Source: CAZMXP01 sp964570285
GTDB lineage: Bacteria; Planctomycetota; PLA2
Assembly: GCA_964570285.1 (NCBI GenBank)
Contig: CAZMXP010000057.1
Location: 1-31,699, forward strand
Reading direction: 5' to 3'
Length of the DNA: 31,699 nt
This document shows, in pieces, positions 22,649-30,987 of this stretch (position 1 is the stretch's first letter; each line of letters begins with the position of its first letter). A program made the translations under genes and the position numbers. Under the pieces are notes generated by a model that made no database searches, was not told the origin of the DNA, and worked only from the letters and a program-made list of their open reading frames with translations.

Positions 22649-23937
22649 GGCCGCCAGACGATAGCACGCAGGATCAGGAGCAGCAGCAGCGCGGCGGCCC
22701 CTGCCAGGTAGGGGCGCAGGTCGAGGGGGCTCGGGGGCCGCAGGTCGGCCGGGGGAAGCGTCGTTCCGTCCCACGGCCGGTCCACCCCGCGCGTATCGAC
22801 GAAGCCCGGCACGGGCGTCGCGATCCTGTCGCCGACGAGGCCCTCCCCCGCCCGCGCGCGCTTCGCCCGCTCGATCAGCACGGCGAGCGTCCCGTGCGAG
22901 TCCCACTCGCGGTCCACCGGCAGGCCGAGCACGAGGGTGCGCTCGTCCGCCCACGCGGCCAGCGCGAGCTCGCGCCAGAGCAGCAGCGGCACGCCGTCGG
23001 CAAGGCGCACCTCCTCCCAGACGCACTCGTCGAGCAGCAGGCCCTCGAAGAGGCCCGGAGGCGCGATCGCCTCGGAGCCGCGCACCGAGGCCGCGACGGG
23101 GTCGCCTGCCGCGGGCGCGATCACGAGGTCCGCATCGTCCCCCGGGGTCGCCGGAAGGCCCGCGTGGAAGAGCGCCGCCTCGACGAGGGGCGACCCGGTC
23201 CGGTCGCGCGCCACCAGCGCAACCGGCCGCAGGTCGACGCGGTTGTCGCCGTCGTAGTTGTCGGCGTCGAGGATCTCGATGCGGCTTGCGGACGCGCACT
23301 CGACCCCGGTACCCGTGCGCACCACGAGGGTCTGGTCGCCCACCCGCACCCTCACGTCGCGCGCGGGGCCGTCCGTCGCGAGCGCGAACCAGAGGCGGTC
23401 GCCGCGCGCCTCGACGGCGTCGATGCCGGTGTTCTGCCCCGACGCGGTGCGGCCCACCGTCAGGTAGCCCGTCCCCCCGACCCCCTGTTGATTCGTCGCG
23501 AGCAGGACCGCGCCCTCCCGCGCCGCGACCGCCGCCCCGACCAGATCGCCTTCGACCGGGATGCGCACGCTCTCGTCGTACTCGCGCTCGACGCGGCGGA
23601 TCTCCTCTTCGGTCGCCTCGGAGGCGGTGCGTCCGTCGGCGAGGCGCGCCGACATGTGCGGCCCGGTGTCGACGAGCACCACAAGGCGCCTCACCCCCTC
23701 GCGGAGCCGGACCACCGGCGCCGCGGCGGCGAGACAGAGCAGCCCGATCGCCGCCAGTTCGAGCAGCAGCAGCCGGTCGACGCGCCGCCGTGAGGCGCTC
23801 GTCGCCTCCAGCGCGGCGCGCCAGAGCTGCAGCGACGGCCAGACCAGCGTGCGGGGCCGCGCCTGCCAGCGCCGGAGGAGCAGCAGCAGCGGCAGCAGCA
23901 GCAGCCCCCAGAGCGCCGCGGGATGGAGCAGCGTCAC
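22645..23937 (-). CDS. BatA-like membrane protein with degenerate vWA domain
   Basis: This 430-residue protein begins with the aerotolerance-regulator BatA N-terminal pattern: L-H-P-x-A-L-W-G-L-L-L-L-P in the first helix (4-21) and a second helix at 57-77. A von Willebrand-A-like region follows, in which the metal site D-x-S-x-S is degenerate (V-D90-T-G-P-H-M). A long extracytoplasmic part and a final helix (about 409-427) end it. The start is GTG 23937, overlapping the DUF58 stop as GTGA. DUF58, BatA-type and MoxR genes usually travel together; here the MoxR ATPase is missing. The role in this family is uncertain, perhaps envelope stress or assembly of surface complexes. Confidence 0.78.
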   Translation of the reverse strand: MTLLHPAALWGLLLLPLLLLLRRWQARPRTLVWPSLQLWRAALEATSASRRRVDRLLLLELAAIGLLCLAAAAPVVRLREGVRRLVVLVDTGPHMSARLADGRTASEATEEEIRRVEREYDESVRIPVEGDLVGAAVAAREGAVLLATNQQGVGGTGYLTVGRTASGQNTGIDAVEARGDRLWFALATDGPARDVRVRVGDQTLVVRTGTGVECASASRIEILDADNYDGDNRVDLRPVALVARDRTGSPLVEAALFHAGLPATPGDDADLVIAPAAGDPVAASVRGSEAIAPPGLFEGLLLDECVWEEVRLADGVPLLLWRELALAAWADERTLVLGLPVDREWDSHGTLAVLIERAKRARAGEGLVGDRIATPVPGFVDTRGVDRPWDGTTLPPADLRPPSPLDLRPYLAGAAALLLLLILRAIVWRP

Positions 23938-24794
23938 GGGCGCTCCACCCCGAGCAGCACCTGCGTCACCGACGAGACGAGGTCGTCGCCGGGGGCGACG
24001 CGGACGAACCGGGCGCCGTGGCGCGCCGCCAGGGCGGCACGGTCGGCGAGGAAGGCGGCCGCCGCCTCGTGGAAGCGGGCCCGCGCGGCCGCGTCGAGGC
24101 CGAGACTCAGGGTTTCGCCGCTCTCGGCGTCGCGCACCTCGAGCGTCGCGTGCGCGGGCGGCCGGAGTTCGTCGTGCGCGACGACCTGCGCGCAGACGAC
24201 GGTCGCCCCGCGCCGGGAGGCGAGGGCGAGGGCGCGCGCCAGCGCCTCGCCCTCGTAGAAGTCGGAGAGCAGCACCAGCGTCTTGCGCCCGGTGCCGCCC
24301 GGGGGCGCGCGTCCCACGGCACCGGGCAGGTCGGCGGCGGGCTGCGGCGGCAGCTTCTCCAGCACGTCGAGCAGCTCCTGCAGGCGTTCGGGCGCCGCGA
24401 TCCAGGCCGAGGCGGCGGCGGCCGTCGCCGCGGCGACGCGGGCGCCGGCGAGAAGGCCGAGCCATCCGAGCGCGGCGGCGAGCCGCAGCATCGTCTCGCG
24501 CTTGCCGAAGTGGTCCATCGACGGGGAGCGGTCGAGCAGCAGCAGCAGTTGCGCCTCGCGCGGCGCCTCGAACTCCTTGACGACGAAGGTGCCGAGGCGC
24601 GCGCAGGCGTTCCAGTCGATGGTCCGGACGTCGTCGCCGCTCGCATAGGCGCGGTGGCCGCCGAACTCGACGCGCCCACCGCGCTCGAGCAGCGGCGACC
24701 GCCCGGCGCCGCCGCGACCCGCGAGCGCGCGCGCGACGACCTGCCTCAGCACCTCGAGGCGCCGCCGGAACTCCGGGTCGAAGACGGCGGACAT
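23934..24794 (-). CDS. DUF58 domain protein
   Basis: This 286-residue protein shows the DUF58 core Y50-A-S-G-D-D-V-R-T-I-D-W61 followed by a vWA-like strand with an intact metal site D88-R-S-P-S-M (D-x-S-x-S). Then come a helical stretch and L-V-L-L-S-D-F-Y. DUF58 proteins normally work with a MoxR AAA+ ATPase in protein-complex maturation. None is visible here, but the BatA-like partner follows directly. It starts 2 bp after nadK ends. No membrane helix is evident, unlike longer DUF58 proteins. Confidence 0.86.
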   Translation of the reverse strand: MSAVFDPEFRRRLEVLRQVVARALAGRGGAGRSPLLERGGRVEFGGHRAYASGDDVRTIDWNACARLGTFVVKEFEAPREAQLLLLLDRSPSMDHFGKRETMLRLAAALGWLGLLAGARVAAATAAAASAWIAAPERLQELLDVLEKLPPQPAADLPGAVGRAPPGGTGRKTLVLLSDFYEGEALARALALASRRGATVVCAQVVAHDELRPPAHATLEVRDAESGETLSLGLDAAARARFHEAAAAFLADRAALAARHGARFVRVAPGDDLVSSVTQVLLGVERP

Positions 24795-24795
24795 G

Positions 24796-25620
24796 TCACT
24801 TGAGGTAGCGCGGGCCGCCCCCCCATCCGAGGATGCGGCGGAGCCTGCTGTAGTAGGAACGCATGCCGAAGCGGATCAGCCGGAAGGGCTGCTCCGCCTT
24901 GCCGACGCGCAGCACCGCCGGGTGGTGGAGCTCGCGCCGGAGCTGGCCGTCGATCGTCAGGCTCGCCGCGGGGTCTCCCCGCTTGCAGTAGACCTCGATC
25001 TCGTTGTGCGCGGGGATCACGAGGGGGCGCTGGCTGAGCGTGTGGGCGCAGAGGGGGGTGATCACCGTCGCCTCGAGCTCCGGGTCGAGGATCGGGCCGC
25101 CGGCGGCGAGGCTGTAGGCGGTGGACCCCGTCGGCGTCGCGATGACCACGCCGTCGCCCGCGTAGGAGATCGCCTCGCGCCGTTCGATCTTCGCCGAGAC
25201 CCGGAAGAGGCGGCCCGGGACCAGCGCGCTGACGACGATGTCGTTGAGCGCGTGGCAGCGCCAGTCGCCGATGCTCGCGGTGAGACGCATGCGGTCCCGG
25301 AGGTTCACGCGGCCGCTCCGGACGCGCTCCAGCGCGTCGCCGAGCTGCTTGTACTCCACCTCGGTCAGGAAGCCGAGGCGCCCGAAGTTCACCGCCAGCG
25401 TCGGCAGCGGGCGCTCCCCCATCCGTCGCGACACGTTCAGGATCGCCCCGTCGCCGCCGAAGACGATGACCCACTGCGCGTCGAGGCCCTCGAGGTTCAG
25501 CGTCCCGTCGAGATCGACCGAGACGACGCCGAAGTCCCGCTGCAGCGTCGGCAGCGTCTCCTCGACCGCCCGCCGCACGCCGCGCTTGGCGCCGTTCCCG
25601 AGCACGACCACCGGTCCCAT
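24796..25620 (-). CDS. nadK: NAD(+) kinase
   Basis: NadK phosphorylates NAD to NADP. The 274-residue protein has all family motifs: G55-G-D-G58 (catalytic Asp57), N-F-G-R-L-G-F-L-T-E (78-87), N-D-I-V-V (126-130) and Y-A-G-D-G-V-V-I-A-T-P-T-G-S-T-A-Y-S (153-170). ATG 25620 fits the family start; the frame stays open for another 150 codons upstream, but that part does not look like protein. In many bacteria nadK follows xseA-xseB-ispA-dxs. Here the sulfatase gene and a noncoding island separate it from that cluster. Confidence 0.95.
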   Translation of the reverse strand: MGPVVVLGNGAKRGVRRAVEETLPTLQRDFGVVSVDLDGTLNLEGLDAQWVIVFGGDGAILNVSRRMGERPLPTLAVNFGRLGFLTEVEYKQLGDALERVRSGRVNLRDRMRLTASIGDWRCHALNDIVVSALVPGRLFRVSAKIERREAISYAGDGVVIATPTGSTAYSLAAGGPILDPELEATVITPLCAHTLSQRPLVIPAHNEIEVYCKRGDPAASLTIDGQLRRELHHPAVLRVGKAEQPFRLIRFGMRSYYSRLRRILGWGGGPRYLK

Positions 25621-25662
25621 GCCGCGAGAGTATCGCAGCCTTGGGCGCGGTGCGAAACAACC

Positions 25663-25695
25663 AGCACAGAGACACCGGGACGCAGCGCGGCTTGA
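25663..25695 (+). repeat. Dispersed repeat copy 1 (inverted relative to copy 3)
   Basis: The copy reads AGCACAGAGACAC, a short variable part, then GCGCGGCTTG. It is the reverse complement, with small gaps, of 26315-26358. Confidence 0.65.
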
Positions 25696-25948
25696 CGCCG
25701 CAACCAAATCAGCGACGGCTGAAGGCCGCGCTGCGCCTAGTGAGGAGCTGCGAGATCCGGGTGACGCGCGCGGGGGGAAGGGCTGCGTGCGCTTCCCCTC
25801 CGCCGCCGAGGAGAGCCGCGCTTCGGCCACCGCGGCTTGGTTCCGGGCGCCGCACCAGGTCAGCACCAGGATTTGCGCAGGGAGCGCGAAATCCGAGGGC
25901 GAGTAGTCCAGAGGCGCGACGCATGCGCAGTCCGTCGCTCGGCTGGTC

Positions 25949-25976
25949 GCGGCGCCAAGCCGCGCCGCGCCTCTGT
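25949..25976 (-). repeat. Dispersed repeat copy 2 (partial)
   Basis: GGCGCCAAGCCGCGCC followed by GCGCCTCTGTAT matches the core of the copy at 26315-26358 in the same orientation. It lacks the CCCTGTGTCTCTGTGCT end. Confidence 0.5.
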
Positions 25977-26105
25977 ATGGCGAGTGGGACCGGCTCTCGG
26001 AGGGTGTACGGGTTTCAGGGGCGAACGCGTCCTGAGGCGCGCGCCTTTGAGCGTGCAGCGGCACGCCCAAGGCCACGCGGTTCACCACAGCCTTCGTCTT
26101 GAGCT

Positions 26106-26206
26106 TGGAAGAAGGAACCCATGAACCTAGGAACCGAGGAAGGGGCGGACTCGATCCATCCGAGTCCCGGGATGCTCCCCTTTCCTGTCATGGATTCCTC
26201 CTTTCC
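26106..26206. repeat. Nested imperfect palindrome
   Basis: A perfect 7-bp stem GGACTCG (26147-26153)/CGAGTCC (26161-26167) with a 7-base loop sits at the centre. Outer arms AGGAACCCATGAAC and, reverse-complemented from the right side, AGGAATCCATGAC extend the symmetry imperfectly to about 100 bp. It could be a cruciform, a small nonautonomous element or a structured RNA. Confidence 0.5.
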
Positions 26207-26314
26207 TGGCTTCCTCATCAAATCCGATACCCTCGTCCCTTCACTCTCTCCGTGCCTTCCTGCCCTCGTGGTCCTTGTTCAGAACGACCCGTGCAGCGGC
26301 CTGCGCTCGTTCGG

Positions 26315-26358
26315 TGGCGCCGCCAAGCCGCGCCTCTGTGTCCCTGTGTCTCTGTGCT
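26315..26358 (-). repeat. Dispersed repeat copy 3
   Basis: GGCGCCGCCAAGCCGCGCCT is followed by CTGTGTCCCTGTGTCTCTG and TGCT. It is the longest copy and is inverted relative to 25663-25695. Confidence 0.65.
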
Positions 26359-26380
26359 ACTCCTTATCGTTGCCGCCGCC

Positions 26381-28180
26381 TCACCGCAACCGCTCCAGTT
26401 GCCGGTCGAGGGCGCGCTGGTCGGCCGGGTCCTCGAAGTGGGGCCGGGCGCGCTCGACGTAGGTGCGCGCCCGGGCCCGGGCCTCGCCGTCGCCCCGGTT
26501 CGCGAGCACGAGGGAGAGATCGACGAACTGCGTCACGCAACCGAGGTCGGGCACGATGCGCTCGCCGAACGCGATCTCGAGCGCCGACCGCACGTCGTCG
26601 GGATCGCCGCCGGCGAGGCTCTGCGCGAAGAGTTCCGTCAGCACCGACGCGACGACATAGCCGCGCGCGATCGCCTCGCGCGCGGAGCGCGCCGCGGCGC
26701 GGTTCCACTTCGCGATGCCGGTCGCCTTTGCCATGCCCCCCTGGGCGTAGATCAGGTAGGACCAGGGCGCGGGATTCTTCGGATCCTGCTCCGCGAGCGT
26801 CTCCAGCGTCGCGATCGTGCTCGACATCATCATCGTGTCGCCGCGCGTCCGCCCCATCAGGATCAGCTCGAGCTGGCTGTCGAGGATCTGCCAGTAGGGG
26901 AAGCGCTCCCGCGGGTCGTCGAGAAGCGCGTTCTCCTGCCTCGACAGGTAGGAGGTCAGCGGGCGGCGCGCCGCGCCGTAGGGCGTCCCGCTGTCCTGCA
27001 ACGCGGCCACCGGGACCTCGCCCGGCGGCTGGGAGCGGAAGGCCGTGAGCGCGCGGTCGAGCGCCTCGTACTCCGGATAGCCGGAGGGGTCGAGAGGGCG
27101 CGTCTCGCCGGGGTCGCTCTCGCGGTCGAAGAAGAGCACCGTCCGGCCCGACTCGACGAGCGAGTAGCGGCCGTCCGTCACCGAGAAGCACTGCCCCCAG
27201 CCATGCACCCTCCACGTATAGAGCGACTCGCTGACCACGTGCGCGTGCGGGGGTCCGTCGAGCGGCGCGCCGTCGTGTCTCCGCTCCACGAGCCCGCACC
27301 AGCGCCGCAGCGTCGGCGCGATGTCCGCGAGGCTCCTCGGACCGCGGGAGACGGCGCCGGGCTCGAGGCCGGGACCGCGCACCGCAAGGAAGCCGTCGAC
27401 CACCGAGCCGTAGCAGAGCGGGCCGTGCGCGGGCTCGTCGTGTTCCCCGAGCCCCTCCCCATGATCCGTCGCGAGCACGACGATCGTCTCCGCCGGCACC
27501 GCCTGAACGAGCCTCTCGAACGCGGCGTCCATCCGGCGCACCTCGCCGCGGTAGAGTTCGCGCGGGTCGGTCGCGCCCACCGTGCCCCGGCGGCGGGCGT
27601 CGCCCTCGTACGGCAGGTAGGGCGCGTGCGGATCGAAGAAGTGCACCCAGAGAAACCACGGGCGATCCGGGTCCGCCGCGGCGAGCCACGCGAGCGCCTT
27701 CTCGAGGCGCTCCTCGCAGGGCCGGTGGCCCGCGGCGTCGTTCTCCGCGCTCGCCTCGACCGGGCCGTCGAAGTGGTCGAAGCCCGCGATCGCGCCCGTG
27801 CGCGGCGCCATCACGGAGTACGCGGTGAAGGCGGCGGTCGCGTAGCCCGCGTCGCGGAACTCCTCGGCGAGCAGAGGGAAGCCGCGCTCGAGAGGCAGCG
27901 GCGAGGTCACGTTGTCGTGGATGCCGTGGCGGGCGGGGAGGAGCCCGCTGAAGATCGTCAGATGCGACGGGAGCGTCAGCGGGACGGGCACCCGCAGGCC
28001 CGGGAAGGCCGTGGCGGTCTTCAGGAAGGCCTCGACGCCCGGGGTCTCCTTGCCGAGGGCGTCGCGCCTCGTCGTGTCGAAGGTCACGAGCAGGACGGAG
28101 GGGGGCCCGGGGGGAGGGCGGAGCAGCAGGAAGAGCGCGCCGGCGGCCGCGACCGCGAGGAGCGCGGCGAGCCTTCTCAC
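26381..28180 (-). CDS. Sulfatase-like membrane hydrolase with threonine nucleophile
   Basis: This 599-residue alkaline-phosphatase-superfamily enzyme is anchored by an N-terminal helix (about 4-20). Metal-site residues are visible: T-F-D35-T36-T (start of the domain), H180-F-F-D-P-H-A-P-Y and D239-H240-G-E-G-L-G-E-H247. At the nucleophile position it has T69-L-P-S-H in place of the sulfatase C/S-x-P-S-R. It therefore cannot carry formylglycine and probably acts as a phosphodiesterase or phosphotransferase with Thr, as LtaS does. The C-terminal ~200 residues are helical and TPR-like. The GTG start (28180) overlaps the dxs stop as GTGA. The substrate is unknown. Confidence 0.85.
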   Translation of the reverse strand: MRRLAALLAVAAAGALFLLLRPPPGPPSVLLVTFDTTRRDALGKETPGVEAFLKTATAFPGLRVPVPLTLPSHLTIFSGLLPARHGIHDNVTSPLPLERGFPLLAEEFRDAGYATAAFTAYSVMAPRTGAIAGFDHFDGPVEASAENDAAGHRPCEERLEKALAWLAAADPDRPWFLWVHFFDPHAPYLPYEGDARRRGTVGATDPRELYRGEVRRMDAAFERLVQAVPAETIVVLATDHGEGLGEHDEPAHGPLCYGSVVDGFLAVRGPGLEPGAVSRGPRSLADIAPTLRRWCGLVERRHDGAPLDGPPHAHVVSESLYTWRVHGWGQCFSVTDGRYSLVESGRTVLFFDRESDPGETRPLDPSGYPEYEALDRALTAFRSQPPGEVPVAALQDSGTPYGAARRPLTSYLSRQENALLDDPRERFPYWQILDSQLELILMGRTRGDTMMMSSTIATLETLAEQDPKNPAPWSYLIYAQGGMAKATGIAKWNRAAARSAREAIARGYVVASVLTELFAQSLAGGDPDDVRSALEIAFGERIVPDLGCVTQFVDLSLVLANRGDGEARARARTYVERARPHFEDPADQRALDRQLERLR

Positions 28181-30096
28181 CGGGTCCGCAGCGACCGCTG
28201 GAGTTCCGCGAGGCAGCGCTCCGCGATGCGCGGCGCGCTGAGCCCGTACCGCTCCAGCAGGTCGGCCCGGTCGCCATGTTCGATGAAGCGGTCGGGAAGG
28301 CCGATGCGCAGCAGGCGCGTTCCCCCGGCGCCGCCGTCGAGCAGGCACTCCGCGACCGCGCTGCCGAAACCGCCGAGCGCCGCATGGTCCTCGACGGTGA
28401 CCAGTTGCGCGTGGTTCGCGGCGGCCGCGCGGATCGCGTCGGCGTCGATCGGCTTGCAGAAGCGCGCGTTGATGACCGTGGCCTCGATGCCCTTCTGCGC
28501 GAGCAGCGCCGCGGCCAGGAGGCACGGCTCGACCATCGCGCCGTAGGCGAGCAGCGCGAGATCGCCGCCCTCCCGCAGCGTGACGCTGCGCCCCAGCCGC
28601 ACCGGCGCGTCGTTGCCCGGGAGCGGATGGAGCAGGAAGGTGTCCTTCGGCCAGCGCAGCGCGACGACGCCCTCCTCCGCGAGCGCGAAGCGGAGCATCG
28701 CCGCCATCTCGGCGAGGTCGGCCGGCGCGAGCAGCGTCGTGTGCGGGATCGAGCGCAGGTAGGCGATGTCGAAGGCGCCGTTCGCGGTCATGCCGTCCCC
28801 GCCGACGATGCCCGCGCGGTCCATGCAGAAGACGACGTGCGCCTGCTGCAGCGCGACGTCGTGCACGACCTGGTCGTAGCCCCGCTGGAGGAAGGTGCTG
28901 TAGATCGCCGCGACCGGCAGCGCGCCGCCCGCGGCGAGGCCGCCCGCGAACGCGACCCCGTGCTGCTCGCAGATCCCGACGTCGTAGAAGCGCGACGGGA
29001 ACTCCTTCGCGAAGGGGGTCAGGCCGGTTCCGCCGGGCATCGCCGCGGTGATCGCGAGCAGGCGCGGCTCCTCCCTCGCGAGCGCGCAGAGCGCCTGGCC
29101 GAAGTAGGTCGGGCAGTCGCCCCGCTCCGGCGGCGGCGGCACGCTCGGCACGCGCACGAGCGGCGGCTCGACGGCCTTCTTGGCGCCGCCGATGCCGTGG
29201 TAGCCCGACGGGTCTCTTTCGGCGACGTCGTAGCCGCGCCCCTTCACGGTGCAGACGTGCAGGAAGACGGGGCCCTTGGTCTCCTTGAGGTCGCGGAAGG
29301 TCGAGACGAGGCGCTGCACGTCGTGGCCGTCCACCGGGCCGAAATAGCGGAACCCCAGCTCCTCGAAGATGCGCCCGGGGTTCATGTAGTGCTGGATCGC
29401 CTCCTTGACCCGCGGCAGCCAGTTCGCGAGCGGCGTGCCGACGACGGGGATCACCTCGAGCGCGCGCTGGATCTCGTGCTTGGTCTCGACCCAGCGCTCG
29501 GTCGCGCGCAGCTTGTCGAAGTAGCGCACCAGCGCCCCGACCGACTTCGCGATCGACATCTGGTTGTCGTTCAGCACGACGAGCAGATCCTCGCCCGGCA
29601 TCGCGCCCGCGTGGTTGAGCGCCTCGAAGGCCATGCCCGCCGCGATGCCCGCGTCGCCCACCAGCGCGATCGTCCGACCGACCGGCTTGCCCGCATGGTC
29701 GCGCCCGCGCCGGTAGCCGAGCGCGGTGCTGACGGCGGTGCCCGCGTGGCTCACATGGAAGAGGTCGTAGCCCGACTCGTACTGGCTCGTGAAGCCGCAG
29801 AGGCCGTCGGTCTTGCGCAGCGTCGCGAAGCGGCTCCGCCGCCCGGTCAGCATCTTGTGGACGTAGGCCTGGTGCGAGACGTCGAAGACGAGCCGGTCCT
29901 TCTCGGGGCCGATGTCGAAGACATAGTGCAGGGCGGCCGTCAGTTCGACGACGCCGAGGTTGCTGCTCAGGTGGCCGCCGGTCGCCGTGACGCTCTCGAT
30001 CAGGAACTCCCGGATCTCGCGGCAGAGCAGGTCGAGGTCGGCGCGCGGCAGCCGCTTCAGGTCCTCGGGGTAGTCGATCGTCGGAAGGATGCGCAT
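28177..30096 (-). CDS. dxs: 1-deoxy-D-xylulose-5-phosphate synthase
   Basis: DXS condenses pyruvate and glyceraldehyde 3-phosphate, the first step of the MEP isoprenoid pathway. The 639-residue thiamine-diphosphate enzyme shows G-G-H-L-S-S-N-L-G (40-48, active-site His42), the cofactor-binding G-D-A-G-I-A-A-G-M-A-F-E-A-L-N-H-A-G, and Y-D-V-G-I-C-E-Q-H (catalytic Glu). The transketolase C-terminal domain follows with R-F-x-K-P-I-D. G-D-A-G at the cofactor site replaces the usual G-D-G-A, but the spacing is kept. It follows ispA by 3 bp. The product feeds the prenyl donor used by ctaB and quinone synthesis. Confidence 0.96.
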   Translation of the reverse strand: MRILPTIDYPEDLKRLPRADLDLLCREIREFLIESVTATGGHLSSNLGVVELTAALHYVFDIGPEKDRLVFDVSHQAYVHKMLTGRRSRFATLRKTDGLCGFTSQYESGYDLFHVSHAGTAVSTALGYRRGRDHAGKPVGRTIALVGDAGIAAGMAFEALNHAGAMPGEDLLVVLNDNQMSIAKSVGALVRYFDKLRATERWVETKHEIQRALEVIPVVGTPLANWLPRVKEAIQHYMNPGRIFEELGFRYFGPVDGHDVQRLVSTFRDLKETKGPVFLHVCTVKGRGYDVAERDPSGYHGIGGAKKAVEPPLVRVPSVPPPPERGDCPTYFGQALCALAREEPRLLAITAAMPGGTGLTPFAKEFPSRFYDVGICEQHGVAFAGGLAAGGALPVAAIYSTFLQRGYDQVVHDVALQQAHVVFCMDRAGIVGGDGMTANGAFDIAYLRSIPHTTLLAPADLAEMAAMLRFALAEEGVVALRWPKDTFLLHPLPGNDAPVRLGRSVTLREGGDLALLAYGAMVEPCLLAAALLAQKGIEATVINARFCKPIDADAIRAAAANHAQLVTVEDHAALGGFGSAVAECLLDGGAGGTRLLRIGLPDRFIEHGDRADLLERYGLSAPRIAERCLAELQRSLRTR

Positions 30097-30099
30097 CGG

Positions 30100-30987
30100 C
30101 TATCGGATCCTCGTCACCGTCAGTTCCGCGAGCGCCGCCAGCATCGCAGGGTCCCCGAGCCCGGCCACGGCCGCCTGCGCTTCATCCGCGAGGCGCCGCG
30201 CCTCGGCGAGGGAACCGTCGATCCCGACGGCCGCGGGGTAGCTCATCTTACGCGCCGCCCGGTCCTTGCCGGGGCTTTTGCCGAGGGTGACCGCATCGCC
30301 GGTCTCGTCGAGCACGTCGTCGACGATCTGGAAGGCGAGGCCCAGCGCGGTGCCATACGCCGCGAAGGCGTCGAGTAGACCCCCCCCTGCCCCCCCCCCG
30401 GCCCCCCCCGAGATCCCCCCCATCACCGCCGAGGCGCGGAAGAGCGCGGCGGTCTTCCTCCCGTGGATGAACTCCACCGTCGTGCGGTCGGGCGTCTTCC
30501 CCTCCGCATCGATGTCGGCGATCTCGCCGCCGACCATGCCGGCGGTGCCGGCCGCCTCCGCCAGCGCGAGCACGAGCGCGCGCGATCGCGTCGCGGAACG
30601 CACCTCGCGCGCGAGCACGAGGAAGGCGTGGGTCTGCAGGGCGTCGCCGGCGAGGATCGCCGTCGCCTCGCCGAAGCGGCGGTGGCAGGTGGGCAGGCCG
30701 CGCCGCAGGTCGTCGTTGTCGATGGCGGGAAGGTCGTCGTGGATCAGCGAGTAGGTGTGCAGCATCTCGAGCGCGCAGGCGGCGGGCAGCGCGTCGTCGG
30801 CGGCGCCGCCGGCCGCGGCGCAGGCGGCGCGCGCGATGGCGGGGCGCAGGCGCTTGCCGCCGGCGAAGAGCGCATAGCGCATCGCCGCGTGCAGTTGGCG
30901 CGGCTCCTCGCTCGCGGGCGGCAGCCAGCGTTCGAGCGCCGCGTCGACCCACTCGCGCGTGGAGGCGAGGAAGGCGTCGACCGTCAA
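30100..30987 (-). CDS. ispA: Polyprenyl (farnesyl/geranylgeranyl) diphosphate synthase
   Basis: The enzyme extends allylic diphosphates with isopentenyl diphosphate. The 295-residue protein has the first Asp-rich motif D84-D-L-P-A-I-D90-N-D-D and the second D223-D-V-L-D227. G-G-K-R-L-R-P lies at 43-49, and H-G-R-K-T-A-A-L-F at 175-183. The two residues (L-P) inside the first motif are typical of bacterial short-chain enzymes. An unusual Gly-rich loop (190-203) comes from four long G-tracts (complement of 30380-30421). The start is TTG (30985-30987), overlapping the xseB stop as TTGA, so it is translationally coupled. Product chain length cannot be read from sequence alone. Confidence 0.93.
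   Translation of the reverse strand: MTVDAFLASTREWVDAALERWLPPASEEPRQLHAAMRYALFAGGKRLRPAIARAACAAAGGAADDALPAACALEMLHTYSLIHDDLPAIDNDDLRRGLPTCHRRFGEATAILAGDALQTHAFLVLAREVRSATRSRALVLALAEAAGTAGMVGGEIADIDAEGKTPDRTTVEFIHGRKTAALFRASAVMGGISGGAGGGAGGGLLDAFAAYGTALGLAFQIVDDVLDETGDAVTLGKSPGKDRAARKMSYPAAVGIDGSLAEARRLADEAQAAVAGLGDPAMLAALAELTVTRIR

Larger units (their letters stand above)
25621..26380 (-). other. 760-bp noncoding island with dispersed-repeat sequences
   Basis: No convincing gene is seen on either strand. Open frames here have biased, low-complexity translations with no domain, and no tRNA cloverleaf was found. The stretch holds three copies of a CACAGAG/GCGCGGCTTGGC-type repeat, two of them as inverted flanks (25663-25695 and 26315-26358), and a ~100-bp nested palindrome (26106-26206). 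It must also contain the promoter of the nadK operon and the end of the sulfatase transcript, but neither is clear. Confidence 0.7.

Noticed and set aside
25620..26088. Longer N-terminus for nadK
   Set aside because: The upstream 150 codons lack any NadK feature and run through the dispersed repeats.
25641..26102. A 153-codon plus-strand open frame in the noncoding island
   Set aside because: The composition is Arg/Pro/Ser-rich, there is no ribosome site, and it includes the repeat sequence.
25621..26380. tRNA or rRNA gene in the gene-free stretch
   Set aside because: No T-loop consensus with matching acceptor stem and no rRNA-like core sequence was found on reading.
28180..28525. Longer N-terminus for the sulfatase-like gene
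   Set aside because: The frame is open to 28525, but that part overlaps dxs and is not protein-like. The GTG at 28180 gives the expected membrane anchor.
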